From Streptomyces sp. 7-21 (lineage in GTDB: Bacteria > Actinomycetota > Actinomycetes > Streptomycetales > Streptomycetaceae), in the NCBI RefSeq assembly GCF_016741785.1, contig NZ_JAERRL010000002.1:1-64000 (forward strand): 64,000 nucleotides of DNA. The letters are read 5' to 3'. Both the position numbers and the translations under genes were made by a program. The notes under the pieces were generated by a model. The model was not told the origin of the DNA. It worked only from the letters and a program-made list of their open reading frames with translations, and did not search any database. Shown piece after piece: positions 7,888-17,726 of the stretch. The number at the start of each line of letters is the position of its first letter. Positions within the stretch are counted from its first letter, which is position 1.

Positions 7888-9822
7888 ATGACGCGACCTC
7901 AGCGACCGCGCCACGAGGCGCCGCCGGCCGGCGCCGTCCGGCCGGAAATCGTCACCGAGGGCGGCGTCGTCCACGAGGTCAGGACCGCGCCGCTCGCCGC
8001 CCCCGTCACGCGCGGCAGCCTCGCCGACATCCCCTACGACAACGCCCGCCAGGCCCCCGACGCCGTCGCCCTCAGCCGCAAACGCCCGGACGGCACCTGG
8101 GAAGACGTCACCTGCGCCGCCTTCGCCGCCCAGGTCACGGCCGTCGCCAAGGGCCTCATCGCCCACGGCCTGCGCCCCGGCGACCGGATCGCCCTGATCT
8201 CCCGCACCCGCTACGAGTGGACGCTGCTCGACTTTGCCGCCTGGGCGGCCGGACTGGTCACCGTGCCGGTCTACCCCACGTCCTCCCCGCACCAGGTCAG
8301 CTGGATCCTGCGTGACGCCGGGGCGCGGGCCTGCGCCGTGGAGGGCGCCGAGGAGGCCCGTACCGTCATCTCCGTCCGCCACCAGCTGCCCGGCCTGGAA
8401 CACCTCTGGCAGTTCACCGCCCTCGCCGGCCCCGGCACCTCCGCGCTCGACCACATCGCCGCCGCCGGGCAGGGGGTCCCGGACGACGCCGCCGCGAGCC
8501 GCCGCGCCCGCATGACGCCCGCGCTGCCGGCCTCGCTCATCTACACCTCCGGCACCACCGGCACCCCCAAGGGCTGCGTCCTCACCCACGGCAACTTCTT
8601 CGCCGAGGTGGACAACGCCATCGAGCTGCTCTACCCGCTGTTCCGCGCGGTCACCGACGAGCCGCCCAGCACCCTGCTGTTCCTGCCGCTCGCGCACGTC
8701 CTCGCCCGCGTCGTCGCCATCGGCTGCCTGCGCGCCCGCGTCCGCCTGGGACACGCCCCCAGCATCGCCACCGACGATCTGCTCGCCGACCTCGGCTCGT
8801 TCCAGCCGACGTTCCTGTTCGCCATCCCCTACCTGCTGGAGAAGGTCTACAACACCGGCCGGGCCATAGCCGAGCGCAGCGGCCGCGCCGCCTCCTTCGA
8901 CCGCGCCGCCGCCGTGGCCCGCCGCTACGGCAGCGCCGCCGAGGCCGCGCAGCACGGCACCGGCAGCGGCCCCGGGCTCGCGCTGCGCGCCGCGCGCTCC
9001 CTGTACGACACCCTGGTCTACCGGCGCGTGCGCGCCGCCCTCGGCGGCCGGGTCAAGCAGGTCGTCTGCGGCGGCTCGGCCCTTGGCCACCGGCTCTCCG
9101 CCTTCTACGAGGGCGCGGGCATCGCGGTCTACGAGGGCTACGGCCTCACCGAGACCACCGGCGCCGCCACCGTCACCCCGCCGGACGCCCCCCGCCTGGG
9201 CACCGTCGGCTGGCCGCTCCCCGGCACGGCCGTGCGCATCGCCGCCGACGGCGAGGTGCTGGTGCGGGGCCCCAGCGTCTTCGCCGGCTACTGGGACGCC
9301 GAGCGCCACGCCGTCGTCCCCGCCACCGACGCCGACGGCTGGCTGCCCACCGGCGACCTCGGCTCCCTCGACCGCGACGGCTACCTGACCATCACCGGCC
9401 GCAAGAAAGACCTCATCGTCACCTCGGGCGGCAAGAACGTCGCGCCCGGGCCGCTGGAGGACTGGCTGCGCTCCCACCCGCTGATCAGCCAGTGCCTGGT
9501 CGTCGGCGACGACCGCCCCTACCTCACCGCGCTGATCACCCTCGACCCCGACGGCCTCGAGCACTGGCGCGTGATGACGCAGCGCACCGGCATGCCGCTG
9601 GACCGGCTGCTGGCCGATCCCGACCTGCTCCGTCACGTCCAGCGCGCCGTCGACGAGGCCAACAGCATGGTCTCCACCCCTGAGTCGATCCGCCGCTTCC
9701 GCGTGCTGCCGAGACAGTTCACGCGGGAATCCGGCCACCTCACCCCGTCGCTGAAGCTCCGCAGGAACGCCGTGCTGCGCGACTACGCCAAGGAGATCGA
9801 CGAGATGTACCAGCGCCCGTGA
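7888..9822 (+). CDS. Long-chain fatty acid-CoA ligase (AMP-forming)
   Basis: 644 residues of the acyl-adenylate-forming superfamily. The P-loop SLIYTSGTTGTPKGCV lies around 213-228. The A5-type motif YEGYGLTETTGAAT, the A7 motif GWLPTGDLGSLD and the hinge GRKKDLIVTSGGKNVAP follow. The catalytic lysine near the end is in LTPSLKLRRNAVL. The enzyme activates fatty acids to acyl-AMP and then acyl-CoA for degradation or lipid synthesis. Length and the FAA1/LC-FACS-like layout fit long-chain ligases; chain-length preference cannot be read. The ATG follows GGAGGGGCACC. It is a single-gene unit between a terminator and the cold-shock gene; a related gene lies at the same place in S. coelicolor (from memory). 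Confidence 0.93.
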   Translation: MTRPQRPRHEAPPAGAVRPEIVTEGGVVHEVRTAPLAAPVTRGSLADIPYDNARQAPDAVALSRKRPDGTWEDVTCAAFAAQVTAVAKGLIAHGLRPGDRIALISRTRYEWTLLDFAAWAAGLVTVPVYPTSSPHQVSWILRDAGARACAVEGAEEARTVISVRHQLPGLEHLWQFTALAGPGTSALDHIAAAGQGVPDDAAASRRARMTPALPASLIYTSGTTGTPKGCVLTHGNFFAEVDNAIELLYPLFRAVTDEPPSTLLFLPLAHVLARVVAIGCLRARVRLGHAPSIATDDLLADLGSFQPTFLFAIPYLLEKVYNTGRAIAERSGRAASFDRAAAVARRYGSAAEAAQHGTGSGPGLALRAARSLYDTLVYRRVRAALGGRVKQVVCGGSALGHRLSAFYEGAGIAVYEGYGLTETTGAATVTPPDAPRLGTVGWPLPGTAVRIAADGEVLVRGPSVFAGYWDAERHAVVPATDADGWLPTGDLGSLDRDGYLTITGRKKDLIVTSGGKNVAPGPLEDWLRSHPLISQCLVVGDDRPYLTALITLDPDGLEHWRVMTQRTGMPLDRLLADPDLLRHVQRAVDEANSMVSTPESIRRFRVLPRQFTRESGHLTPSLKLRRNAVLRDYAKEIDEMYQRP

Positions 9823-9839
9823 CCCGCCCCGTCACACGC

Positions 9840-9875
9840 GTGGGCCCCCGCCGGTCAGCACCGGCGGGGGCCCAC
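9840..9875 (+). terminator. Bidirectional terminator between acyl-CoA ligase and cold-shock gene
   Basis: A perfect 16-bp stem (GTGGGCCCCCGCCGGT with ACCGGCGGGGGCCCAC) and a 4-nt loop lie between two convergent genes, so it can serve both. Confidence 0.85.
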
Positions 9876-9888
9876 GTCGATCTCGTCG

Positions 9889-10092
9889 TCAGACCACCGT
9901 CACGTTCTCCGCCTGCGGGCCCTTCGGACCCTGGGTGACGTCGAAGGTGACCGCCTGGTTCTCCTCAAGAGAGCGGAAGCCAGACGCGTTGATCGCGCTG
10001 TAGTGAACGAAGACGTCGGGGCCGCCGCCCTCCTGGGCGATGAATCCGAAGCCCTTCTCGGCGTTGAACCACTTGACGGTTCCGGTAGCCAT
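9889..10092 (-). CDS. Cold-shock protein (CspA family)
   Basis: 67 residues, the standard length. It contains both RNA-binding motifs: RNP1 KGFGFIAQ and RNP2 VFVHYSAI, after the hallmark start [14 protein letters not shown]. These proteins bind single-stranded RNA and act as RNA chaperones. The ATG follows CAGGGAGGG about 8 nt upstream. The upstream leader is long (about 130 nt), as usual for csp genes whose message is controlled by temperature-dependent structure. It is transcribed divergently from mqnA. Confidence 0.97.
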   Translation of the reverse strand: MATGTVKWFNAEKGFGFIAQEGGGPDVFVHYSAINASGFRSLEENQAVTFDVTQGPKGPQAENVTVV

Positions 10093-10260
10093 GAAAAAGC
10101 CCTCCCTGGGCCTGAAAAGGGTCGCCCTGCTCCAGAACCGCATGAAGCGAAGGTCTGAAAACGACGAAAGCCCGCGGTTACATGCTCCGCAGGCTCGTAC
10201 TGCAAGGGAAACCAAACTGCAACTACGGACGAGCCTAGCACGCTCCGTGTACGGGGGGAA
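10093..10260 (-). promoter_or_regulatory. Long 5' leader and putative promoter of the cold-shock gene
   Basis: On the minus strand a TAGGCT (complement of 10232-10237) could be the -10 element; the -35 region (complement of 10255-10260) is poor. This would give an untranslated leader of about 130 nt rich in potential stems. Position of the start site is inferred. Confidence 0.4.
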
Positions 10261-10294
10261 GTGGACGGACCCTTCCGCCCGGGCAGCCGCATGA

Positions 10295-11194
<900 letters not shown>

Positions 11195-11268
11195 GGCCAC
11201 CCGCAGGCCGCCGCCGCAGGCCATCGAGGCGCGGCCCCCGGCCCCCCGGCGGCGCGCAACCCCTGGCG

Positions 11269-11274
11269 TACGCT
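11269..11274 (+). promoter_or_regulatory. Possible -10 element in front of mqnC
   Basis: TACGCT lies 34 bp before the mqnC start, a distance that leaves room for a short leader with the CGGAGGG ribosome site. No clear -35 was seen. Confidence 0.3.
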
Positions 11275-11308
11275 GGTGAGGCCCGTCAGTGAACGCCGGA
11301 GGGACGCC

Positions 11309-12508
11309 ATGGGGCAGAACGCCGCTTATGAGTCCGTGCTCAACCGCGCCGCCGAGGGCGGCAGGATCAGCCCGGAAGAGGCGCTCGAGCTGTACCGCTC
11401 CGCCCCGCTGCACGCGCTCGGCCGCGCCGCCGACGCCGCCCGCCGCCGCCGCTTCGCGGACACGGCGCACATCGCGACGTACATCATCGAACGGAACATC
11501 AACTACACCAACGCGTGCGTGACGGCCTGCAAGTTCTGCGCCTTCTACGCCTCGCCCAAGAGCGACGACGTATGGGTGCGCGACCTCGACGAGATCCTGC
11601 GGCGCTGCGCCGAGACCGTCGAGCTCGGCGGCACGCAGATCATGTTCCAGGGCGGCCACCACCCCGACTTCGGCGTGGAGTACTACGAGAAGCACTTCGC
11701 GGCCATCAAGCGCGAGTTCCCCCAGCTCGTCATCCACTCCCTCGGCGCCTCCGAGGTCGAACACATGTCACGGGTCTCCGGGGTCACCGTCGAGGAGGCC
11801 ATCCGCCGCCTGAAGGAGGCCGGCCTGGACTCCTTCGCGGGCGCCGGCGCCGAACTGCTTCCCGAGCGGCCGCGCAAGGCCATCGCCCCGCTGAAGGAGT
11901 CCGGCGAGCGCTGGCTGGAGATCATGGAGACCGCCCACCGCCTGGGCGTCGAGTCCACCACCACCATGCTCATGGGCACCGGTGAGACCAACGCCGAGCG
12001 CATCGAGCACCTGCGGATGATCCGGGACGTGCAGGACCGCACCGGCGGCTTCCGCGCCTTCATCCCGTACACCTACCAGCCGCAGAACAACAAGCTCCGC
12101 GGCCAGACGCAGGCCACGCCGTTCGAGTACCTGCGCATGATCGCCATCGCCCGCCTCTTCCTGGACAACGTGGCGCACATCCAGGGATCCTGGCTCACCA
12201 CCGGCAAGGACATCGGCCAGCTGACGCTCCACTACGGCGCGGACGACCTCGGCTCCGTCATGCTGGAGGAGAACGTCGTCTCCTCCGCCGGCGCCCGCCA
12301 CCGCTCCAACCTGCGGGAGCTCATCCACCTCATCCGCACCGCCGGGCGCGTCCCCGCCCAGCGCTCGACCACCTACGAACACCTCGTCGTCCACGAGGAC
12401 CCGGCCGACGACCCCGCCGACGAGCGCGTCGTGTCCCACCTGTCCTCCACGGCGATCGACGGCGGCACCGCCCACCCCGAGCTGAAGCTGATCGGGCAGC
12501 ACGGCTGA
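11309..12508 (+). CDS. mqnC: Cyclic dehypoxanthine futalosine synthase MqnC (radical SAM)
   Basis: 399 residues. The radical-SAM motif CVTACKFC has Cys70, 74 and 77. Family blocks include YIIERNINYTNAC, IMFQGGHHPDFGVEYYE, GAGAELLPERPR, TTTMLMGTGET and FRAFIPYTYQPQNN. MqnC cyclises dehypoxanthine futalosine to cyclic DHFL, building the naphthoquinone carbon skeleton. The ATG follows CGGAGGGACGCC. Having mqnC almost directly after mqnA is tighter than the arrangement I recall in S. coelicolor, where the two are some 40 genes apart. The enzyme acting between MqnE and MqnC (futalosine or aminofutalosine hydrolase) and MqnD are not in this window. Confidence 0.96.
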   Translation: MGQNAAYESVLNRAAEGGRISPEEALELYRSAPLHALGRAADAARRRRFADTAHIATYIIERNINYTNACVTACKFCAFYASPKSDDVWVRDLDEILRRCAETVELGGTQIMFQGGHHPDFGVEYYEKHFAAIKREFPQLVIHSLGASEVEHMSRVSGVTVEEAIRRLKEAGLDSFAGAGAELLPERPRKAIAPLKESGERWLEIMETAHRLGVESTTTMLMGTGETNAERIEHLRMIRDVQDRTGGFRAFIPYTYQPQNNKLRGQTQATPFEYLRMIAIARLFLDNVAHIQGSWLTTGKDIGQLTLHYGADDLGSVMLEENVVSSAGARHRSNLRELIHLIRTAGRVPAQRSTTYEHLVVHEDPADDPADERVVSHLSSTAIDGGTAHPELKLIGQHG

Positions 12509-12530
12509 CCGGCCGGCCGCCGGCGCGGCC

Positions 12531-13175
12531 TCACGACCCCAGATACCGCAGCACCGCGAGCACCCGGCGGCTGTACCCGGCCGTCTGGGCCAGCCCCAGC
12601 TTCTCGAAGACCGCCCGGGTGTGCTTCTCCACCGCGCTGAGCGAGACGTGCAGCTGCCGGGCGATGGACGCGTTCGCGTGCCCCTGCGCCATCAGGCCCA
12701 GCACCGCGCGCTCCCGCTCGGTCAGCCCGGCCAGCGGATGGGTGTGGCTGCTGCTCATCAGCAGCTGCCGCACCACCTCCGGATCGAAAGCGGTGCGCCC
12801 CGCCTCGACCCGCTCCAGCGCGTCGAGGAACTCCTCGACCTCCACCACCCGGTCCTTCAGCAGGTAGCCCACGCCCTCCGTGCCGGTGGTCATCAGCTCG
12901 GTGGTGTCGCGCCGCTCGACGTACTGGGACAGCACGAGCACGCCGGTGCCCGGCCAGCGGCGGCGGATCTCCAGGGCGGCGCGCAGCCCCTCGTCGGTGT
13001 GGCGGGGCGGCATGCGCACGTCCACCACCACCGCGTCGGGCGGCGCCGCGGCCACGGCGGCCAGCAGCCCCTCCGCGTCCCCCACCGCGGCGGTCACCTC
13101 GTGCCCCTCCTCGGCCAGCAGCCGGGCCAGGCCCTCGCGCAGCAGGGTCGAGTCGTCGGCGAGCATCACGCGCAT
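12531..13175 (-). CDS. NarL/LuxR-type response regulator
   Basis: 214 residues. The receiver domain (1-120) has the acidic pocket ADDSTLLREGL, the phospho-acceptor aspartate in VVVDVRMPPRHTDEG, and the conserved lysine in YLLKDRV. The C-terminal LuxR-type helix-turn-helix covers about 145-210 (LTERERAVLGLMAQGHANASIARQLHVSLSAVEKH, key part). The ATG overlaps the end of the upstream kinase gene, so they were one operon. That kinase is broken by frameshifts, which leaves this regulator without an intact partner in its operon. It is clearly paralogous to the regulator at 52964-53623. Confidence 0.93.
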   Translation of the reverse strand: MRVMLADDSTLLREGLARLLAEEGHEVTAAVGDAEGLLAAVAAAPPDAVVVDVRMPPRHTDEGLRAALEIRRRWPGTGVLVLSQYVERRDTTELMTTGTEGVGYLLKDRVVEVEEFLDALERVEAGRTAFDPEVVRQLLMSSSHTHPLAGLTERERAVLGLMAQGHANASIARQLHVSLSAVEKHTRAVFEKLGLAQTAGYSRRVLAVLRYLGS

Positions 13176-14306
13176 GGCAGCTCCGCGGTCACGGTGGTCG
13201 GGCCCCCGGGCGGGCTGGTCACGGTGAACGCGCCGTCGAGCGCGGCGACCCGGCGGGCCAGGCCGAGCAGCCCGGTGCCCGACGCGTCGGCGCCGCCGCG
13301 GCCGTCGTCCGTCACGCGCACCGTCAGCACGTCCTCCCGGTGCACGGCGGAGACGGTGATGAGCGAGGCGCCCGCGTGCTTGACGGCTTGGTGACGGCCT
13401 CCGCCGCCACGAAGCAGGCGACGGTCCGCACGGCCTCGGGCGGCCCGGGCTCCGGCAGCTCACAGCGCAGCCGCACCGGCGGCACCGGCGTGCGCTCGGC
13501 GATCGTCGCCAGCGCGGCCGGCAGGCGCCGTCGTCCAGCGCCACCGGGTACACGTGCCAGGCCACCTCCCGCAGCTCCCGCAGCGCCTGCCGGGTCTCCT
13601 CGTGCGCCTGCCGCAGCAGGGCGGCGCGCCGGCCGTCCGCCCCGGCGCGCCGCGCCCGGCCCAGCAGCAGCCCGAGCGCGACCAGCCGCTGCTGCACGCC
13701 GTCGTGCAGGTCGCGCTCGATGCGGCGCCGCTCGTCGTGCACGGCCCGCACCACCCCCGCGCGGCTGGCAGCCAGCTCGTCGACGCGGCGTTGCAGCAGC
13801 TCCCGGCCCGCGCTGCTGAGCAGCCGCCGCGCCAGCAGCTCGTCGAGCACCGCCACCCCGTGCACGGTCTGCATGCTGCCGAAGAGCAGCAGCACCCCGG
13901 CGGCCGACGCGACCAGCACGTTGAGGGGGTGCTCGACGCTGACCGCGGCCCAGATCCAGGCGGGCATCGTCGCGTAGCCCGCGCCGATCACCACGCAGCC
14001 CGCGACGACGCCGCCGAGCAGCCCCACCAGCCCGCGCAGGGCCACATAGCCGAGGAACACCAGCGGCTGGTCCTCGCGCGGCGGGGCCGTCACCCCGTAC
14101 CAGACCGTCATCCGCCGCCGGTGCGTCCCGGCCAGCCGCCGGGCCGCGCGCAGCACCGGCCCGCCCGCGGCGCGCCGCGCCCGGCGCGGCGCCGCGAGCA
14201 GCCACAGGCCGCCCACCGCGGCGAGCGCGAGCTCGGCCGGAACGGTGAGCAGTCCCAGCAGCACGCCCGTGGCGGTGCGCAGCCACCTCAGCAGAAGGGC
14301 GGGCAT
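13166..14306 (-). pseudogene. Two-component sensor histidine kinase with two frameshifts
   Basis: The N-terminal ~255 residues read through in one frame: four hydrophobic helices, then the HisKA_3 box RRIERDLHDGVQQRLVALG. Near 13523-13530 the frame moves by one base: GACGACGGCGCCTGCC would need one more G or C to continue as DDG-x-LPAALATIAERTP. Near 13388-13392 a second single-base deletion hits the N-box: GTCACCAAGCCGTCAAG instead of an expected GTC-ACC-AAC-GCC-GTC-AAG. The ATPase part (VTDDGRGGADASGTGLLGLA) continues in the third frame and ends at 13166 over the regulator start. Every domain is otherwise well conserved, so this is either a recent pseudogene or two assembly errors. Start ATG 14306, or GTG 14312. 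Confidence 0.8.
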
Positions 14307-14329
14307 GCGCACGCTAGCCGAGCGCGGGC

Positions 14330-14364
14330 GGCCGGGGCACTGCGGAAAACCGCAGACCCCGGCC
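14330..14364 (-). terminator. Terminator of the sugar ABC operon
   Basis: Arms GGCCGGG...CTGCGG and CCGCAG...CCCGGCC enclose an AAAA loop with a small internal bulge, 15 bp downstream of the binding-protein gene and just upstream of the kinase pseudogene. Confidence 0.6.
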
Positions 14365-14378
14365 GGTGCGGGCAGCGC

Positions 14379-15725
14379 CTACTCGAACAGCTCGTTGATC
14401 TCCTGGTTGACGCCGCGCAGCGACTCCACCGGCTGCTGGCCCGACAGCACCGCCTCCAGGGCGGGGCGCAGCAGGGCCAGCACGTCGGTGGGGTGCTCGG
14501 TGATCGGGTACAGCACGGTCGTGCCGTCCTCGACGTGCTGGGTGAACGGCGCGATGTCGATGCCGGCCTCGGCGAAGGTGCGCTCCGCGACCTCGCGGGC
14601 CTCGCTGACGGCCGGGAGGACGACCCCGTGCTCCGCGACGAGGCGCTGGCATTCGGCCGAGCCCAGGAACCGCACCCACTCCCAGGCCTCCTCGGGGTGC
14701 TCGGTGCCGGCGTAGATGGAGTCGGCCAGGCCGTTGAACATGGTGGCCCGTTCCCCGGAGGGGCCGATCGGGGTGGGCGCGATCCCGGCGTTGAGGTTCT
14801 CGTAGCCGAAGACGGTGCCGGTCATCCAGCTGCCGTTGGACGCCATGGCGGTGCGGCCCGCCGCCAGCTGGTCGCTCCAGGTGACGCCCTCCTGCTGCTC
14901 CCAGGAGGGGGCGTAACCCTTCTCGATCAGGCCGCGCAACCAGCCGATGACCTCCAGGAAGGACTCGTCGCCGTAGTGGTACTCGGTGCCCCAGGGGTTC
15001 TCGTCGGTGTAGGTGAAGCCGTTGGTCGCCGCCAGGTACGACCACTGGGTCTGGCCGTGGCTGTCGCCGCCGGAGCGATCCGGCCAGATGCCGTAGGTGC
15101 GGACGTTGTTCTTGTCGAAGCCGGGCTCGTCGCCCCGCACCCCGTTCTCGTCGACGGTCAGGCGGGCGATGACGTCCTCGAAGGTGCCCCCGTCCTCGGG
15201 GTTCCAGGTGAGGTTGTTCATCTGCTCTTCGGTGATGCCCGCCTCGCGCGCCATGTCCTTGTTGTAGAAGAGCGCGATGGCGTCGAAGTCCTTGGGCAGC
15301 CCGTAGCGGTGCCCGTCGGGGCCGATCCACAGGTCGGCCAGGCCCTCCTCGTAGATGTCGAACTGGAGGTTGTCGCGTTCGGCGAACTCGTCCAGCGGCA
15401 GCAGCAGGCCGCGGGTGACGTAGTCCGGGTAGCGCGCCAGGTGGTCGGTGAAGACGTCGGGGGCCGCTTCGGAGACCATGCCGAGCGTCAGCGCGCTCCA
15501 GTAGAAGTCCCAGCCGCGCTGCTCGATCTTGATGTTGATGTCCGGGTGCTGCGCCTCGAACGCCTCGGCGCACTGCTCCTGGGCGGGCTGCTGGTTGGCG
15601 TCCCACAGCCAGTACGTCAGCGTCACTTCGTCGCCGCCGTCGCCGGAGGCCGTGCCGCAGGCGGCCAGGAGCAGGCTGGCGAGGGCGGCGCCTGCCGCGG
15701 CGGTGCGGGTGCGTGCGCGCCTCAT
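14379..15725 (-). CDS. Sugar ABC transporter solute-binding lipoprotein
   Basis: 448 residues. Signal MRRARTRTAAAGAALASLLL ends at lipobox LLAAC with Cys23. It fits the family-1 carbohydrate-binding proteins: VTLTYWLWDANQQ at the start, FEAQHPDINIKIEQRGWDFY, YGLPKDFDAIALFYNKDMA, GRTAMASNGSWM and EEAWEWVRFLGSAECQ. The protein is held at the outer face of the membrane and delivers sugars to the two permeases encoded just upstream. The ATG at 15725 has GAGG 8 nt upstream; the in-frame GTG at 15734 is less likely. It is the last gene of the operon, whereas many Streptomyces operons start with this gene. Substrate unknown. Confidence 0.93.
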   Translation of the reverse strand: MRRARTRTAAAGAALASLLLAACGTASGDGGDEVTLTYWLWDANQQPAQEQCAEAFEAQHPDINIKIEQRGWDFYWSALTLGMVSEAAPDVFTDHLARYPDYVTRGLLLPLDEFAERDNLQFDIYEEGLADLWIGPDGHRYGLPKDFDAIALFYNKDMAREAGITEEQMNNLTWNPEDGGTFEDVIARLTVDENGVRGDEPGFDKNNVRTYGIWPDRSGGDSHGQTQWSYLAATNGFTYTDENPWGTEYHYGDESFLEVIGWLRGLIEKGYAPSWEQQEGVTWSDQLAAGRTAMASNGSWMTGTVFGYENLNAGIAPTPIGPSGERATMFNGLADSIYAGTEHPEEAWEWVRFLGSAECQRLVAEHGVVLPAVSEAREVAERTFAEAGIDIAPFTQHVEDGTTVLYPITEHPTDVLALLRPALEAVLSGQQPVESLRGVNQEINELFE

Positions 15726-15735
15726 CGTGACCACC

Positions 15736-16698
15736 TCACTTCATGCCCGAGAACTGGATGGAGTTGACGATCCTGCGGCCGAAGACCAGGAAGAGCAGGA
15801 GCGTGGGAATGGCGGCGACCAGGCTGGCGGCCATCAGTCCCGCCCAGTCGGGCCCGGTCATCGGGGTGGAGGAACGGAAGGCGTTCAGCGCGACCGTCAG
15901 TACCCGCACGTCTTCCTCCTGGCCGACGAGCTGGGGCCAGAAGAACTCGTTCCAGGCGTTGATGAACGTCAGGATGGACAGGGTGATCAGCGGTGCGGCG
16001 CTCATCGGCAGGATGATGCGGAAGAAGATCCGGAAGTAGCCGGCCCCGTCGATCATGGCGGCCTCCTCGATCTCCCGGTTGATGCCGAGGAAGAACTGCC
16101 GCAGGAAGAAGACGGCGAAGGGCGTCATGAAGAAGTACGGCGCCACGATGGCCGGGAAGGTGTTGAGCAGCCCGAGGTTCTTCATCAGCTCGAAGTTGGG
16201 CAGCAGCGTGAACACCGGCGGCACCATCAGGGCGCTGATGAAGGCGAAGAAGACCTTGTCGCGGCCGGGCCAGCGCAGCCGCGCGAAGGCGTAGGCGGCC
16301 ATCGCACAGAAGAAGACCTGCCCGAGCGTGATGGCCGTGGAGACGATCACGGAGTTCCGCAGGTAGGTCCAGAACCGCAGCGAGGCCCCGGCCCCGCCCT
16401 CGGCGAGCGCTTCCTCGGTGGTGGCCGAGCCCAGGACGCGCTCGAACGGGCCCCAGGTGAAGTCGGCCGGGAGCGGTGAGACCGGGTCGGCGAAGAGCTG
16501 CCGGTTGTTCGACAGCGCGGTCCGCAGCATCCACAGGAACGGGCCCACGGTGATCACGATCAGCGCGATCAGCACGGCCCAGGCGGCGATCCGCCCGGGG
16601 CTCAGCCGCCGCCTGCGGGCCGTGGTGCGCATGGGCCCGGGGGCCGGAGCACGGGAGGCCGCGGGGCCGGGCGCCGGGGTGGTCGGGGTCATCGTCAT
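15736..16698 (-). CDS. Carbohydrate ABC transporter permease (MalG type)
   Basis: 320 residues with six predicted helices. The inner-membrane ABC signature loop EEAAMIDGAGYFRIFFRIILPMS (EAA-x3-G-x9-I-x-L-P) contacts the ATPase. The C-terminal IVNSIQFSGMK is the typical end of MalG/RafG-like permeases. The N-terminus has a 35-residue Pro/Ala-rich extension. ATG 16698 is set by an excellent ribosome site AAGGAGGTCCGACC. Start and stop are 13 and 10 bp from the adjacent genes, so the three transporter genes are one operon. No ATPase is encoded; Streptomyces sugar importers commonly share the general ATPase MsiK. Confidence 0.93.
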   Translation of the reverse strand: MTMTPTTPAPGPAASRAPAPGPMRTTARRRRLSPGRIAAWAVLIALIVITVGPFLWMLRTALSNNRQLFADPVSPLPADFTWGPFERVLGSATTEEALAEGGAGASLRFWTYLRNSVIVSTAITLGQVFFCAMAAYAFARLRWPGRDKVFFAFISALMVPPVFTLLPNFELMKNLGLLNTFPAIVAPYFFMTPFAVFFLRQFFLGINREIEEAAMIDGAGYFRIFFRIILPMSAAPLITLSILTFINAWNEFFWPQLVGQEEDVRVLTVALNAFRSSTPMTGPDWAGLMAASLVAAIPTLLLFLVFGRRIVNSIQFSGMK

Positions 16699-16711
16699 GG
16701 TCGGACCTCCT

Positions 16712-17629
16712 TCACGCCTGGTCGGACTCGCCCGCACGCATCAGCTTCAGCTGAGCGAACGCGATACCGGCGAGGATGAGGAACAGCACCACGGCGATGG
16801 CCGAGGCGTAGCCGAAGTCGAAGCGGGTGAACGCCTGGTCGTAGATGTAGTACTGGACGACCCGCGTGGCATCGACCGGGCCGCCCTGGGTGGTGACGGC
16901 GACGGTGTCGAAGATCTGCCAGGAGCCGATGAGGGTGATGACCAGGACGAGCGCGAGCACGGGGCGCAGCAGCGGCAGCGTGATCTGGAAGAAGATCCGC
17001 CGCTCGCTGGCGCCGTCGACCGCCGCGGCCTCGTAGACGTCGCGGTTGATCATCTGGAGGCCGGCGAAGATCAGCAGGGCCGTGTAGCCCATGTGCCGCC
17101 AGACGTTGACCAGCGCGATGGTGGGGATGGCCCAGTCGGGGTCGCCGAAGAAGCCCAGCGGGTCGATGCCGATCCAGCCGAGCATCTCGTTGATGACGCC
17201 GAGGTTGTAGTCGGCCATCCAGTACCAGAGCAGCGCGACGACGACGTTGGAGACGAGGTAGGGGAGCAGGATCAGGCCCCTGATGACCGTGGAGCGGGTC
17301 AGCCGGTGGATCAGCACCGCCAGCGCCAGCGCGACGACGGTCTGGACGCTGATGTTGATGACGACGTACTGGAGGGTGACCCACAGCGAGTTCCAGAAGA
17401 CGTCGTCTCCCAGGAGCCGCTCGTAGTTGTCCAGGCCGGTGAAGACCGGGTCGGTCAGGACGTCGTAGTCGGTGAGGCTGAGGTATATCCCGCGGACGAG
17501 GGGCCAGGCGAAGAAGACGAGGAAGCCGAACGCGGCCGGTGCCACGAACACGAGCGCGGCCGCGGTCTCCTTGCGGCGCCGGTGGCCCGGACCGCCGCGT
17601 ACCTCGTTGCCGATGGTGGCCAACGGCAC
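16712..17629 (-). CDS. Carbohydrate ABC transporter permease (MalF type)
   Basis: 305 residues with six helices. The first (ALVFVAPAAFGFLVFFAWPLV) and the periplasmic segment DYDVLTDPVFTGLDNYERLL are typical of MalF/UgpA permeases. The EAA loop reads YEAAAVDGASERRIFFQITLPLL. It forms the channel with the MalG-type partner encoded 13 bp downstream. Start GTG 17629 is only 3 nt from AGGAGG, so TTG 17623, 9 nt from it, may be the real start. It is the first gene of the operon, with a promoter-like sequence about 35-60 bp upstream. No LacI- or GntR-type regulator gene is adjacent. Confidence 0.92.
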   Translation of the reverse strand: MPLATIGNEVRGGPGHRRRKETAAALVFVAPAAFGFLVFFAWPLVRGIYLSLTDYDVLTDPVFTGLDNYERLLGDDVFWNSLWVTLQYVVINISVQTVVALALAVLIHRLTRSTVIRGLILLPYLVSNVVVALLWYWMADYNLGVINEMLGWIGIDPLGFFGDPDWAIPTIALVNVWRHMGYTALLIFAGLQMINRDVYEAAAVDGASERRIFFQITLPLLRPVLALVLVITLIGSWQIFDTVAVTTQGGPVDATRVVQYYIYDQAFTRFDFGYASAIAVVLFLILAGIAFAQLKLMRAGESDQA

Positions 17630-17661
17630 GCACCTCCTCGTGGCGTTTGGATGTGATCGGA

Positions 17662-17690
17662 AATGTTGCCCTGAGTGGTGCTCCTGTCAA
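17662..17690 (-). promoter_or_regulatory. Promoter-like sequence of the sugar ABC operon
   Basis: Read on the minus strand, a perfect -35 TTGACA (complement of 17685-17690) is followed after 17 bp by AACATT (complement of 17662-17667), which is a modest -10. The position fits transcription of the MalF-type gene with a leader of about 25-30 nt. Confidence 0.5.
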
Positions 17691-17726
17691 GGTCTCGTGC
17701 CAAGGCTGTTATCCGGACGTAACCAA

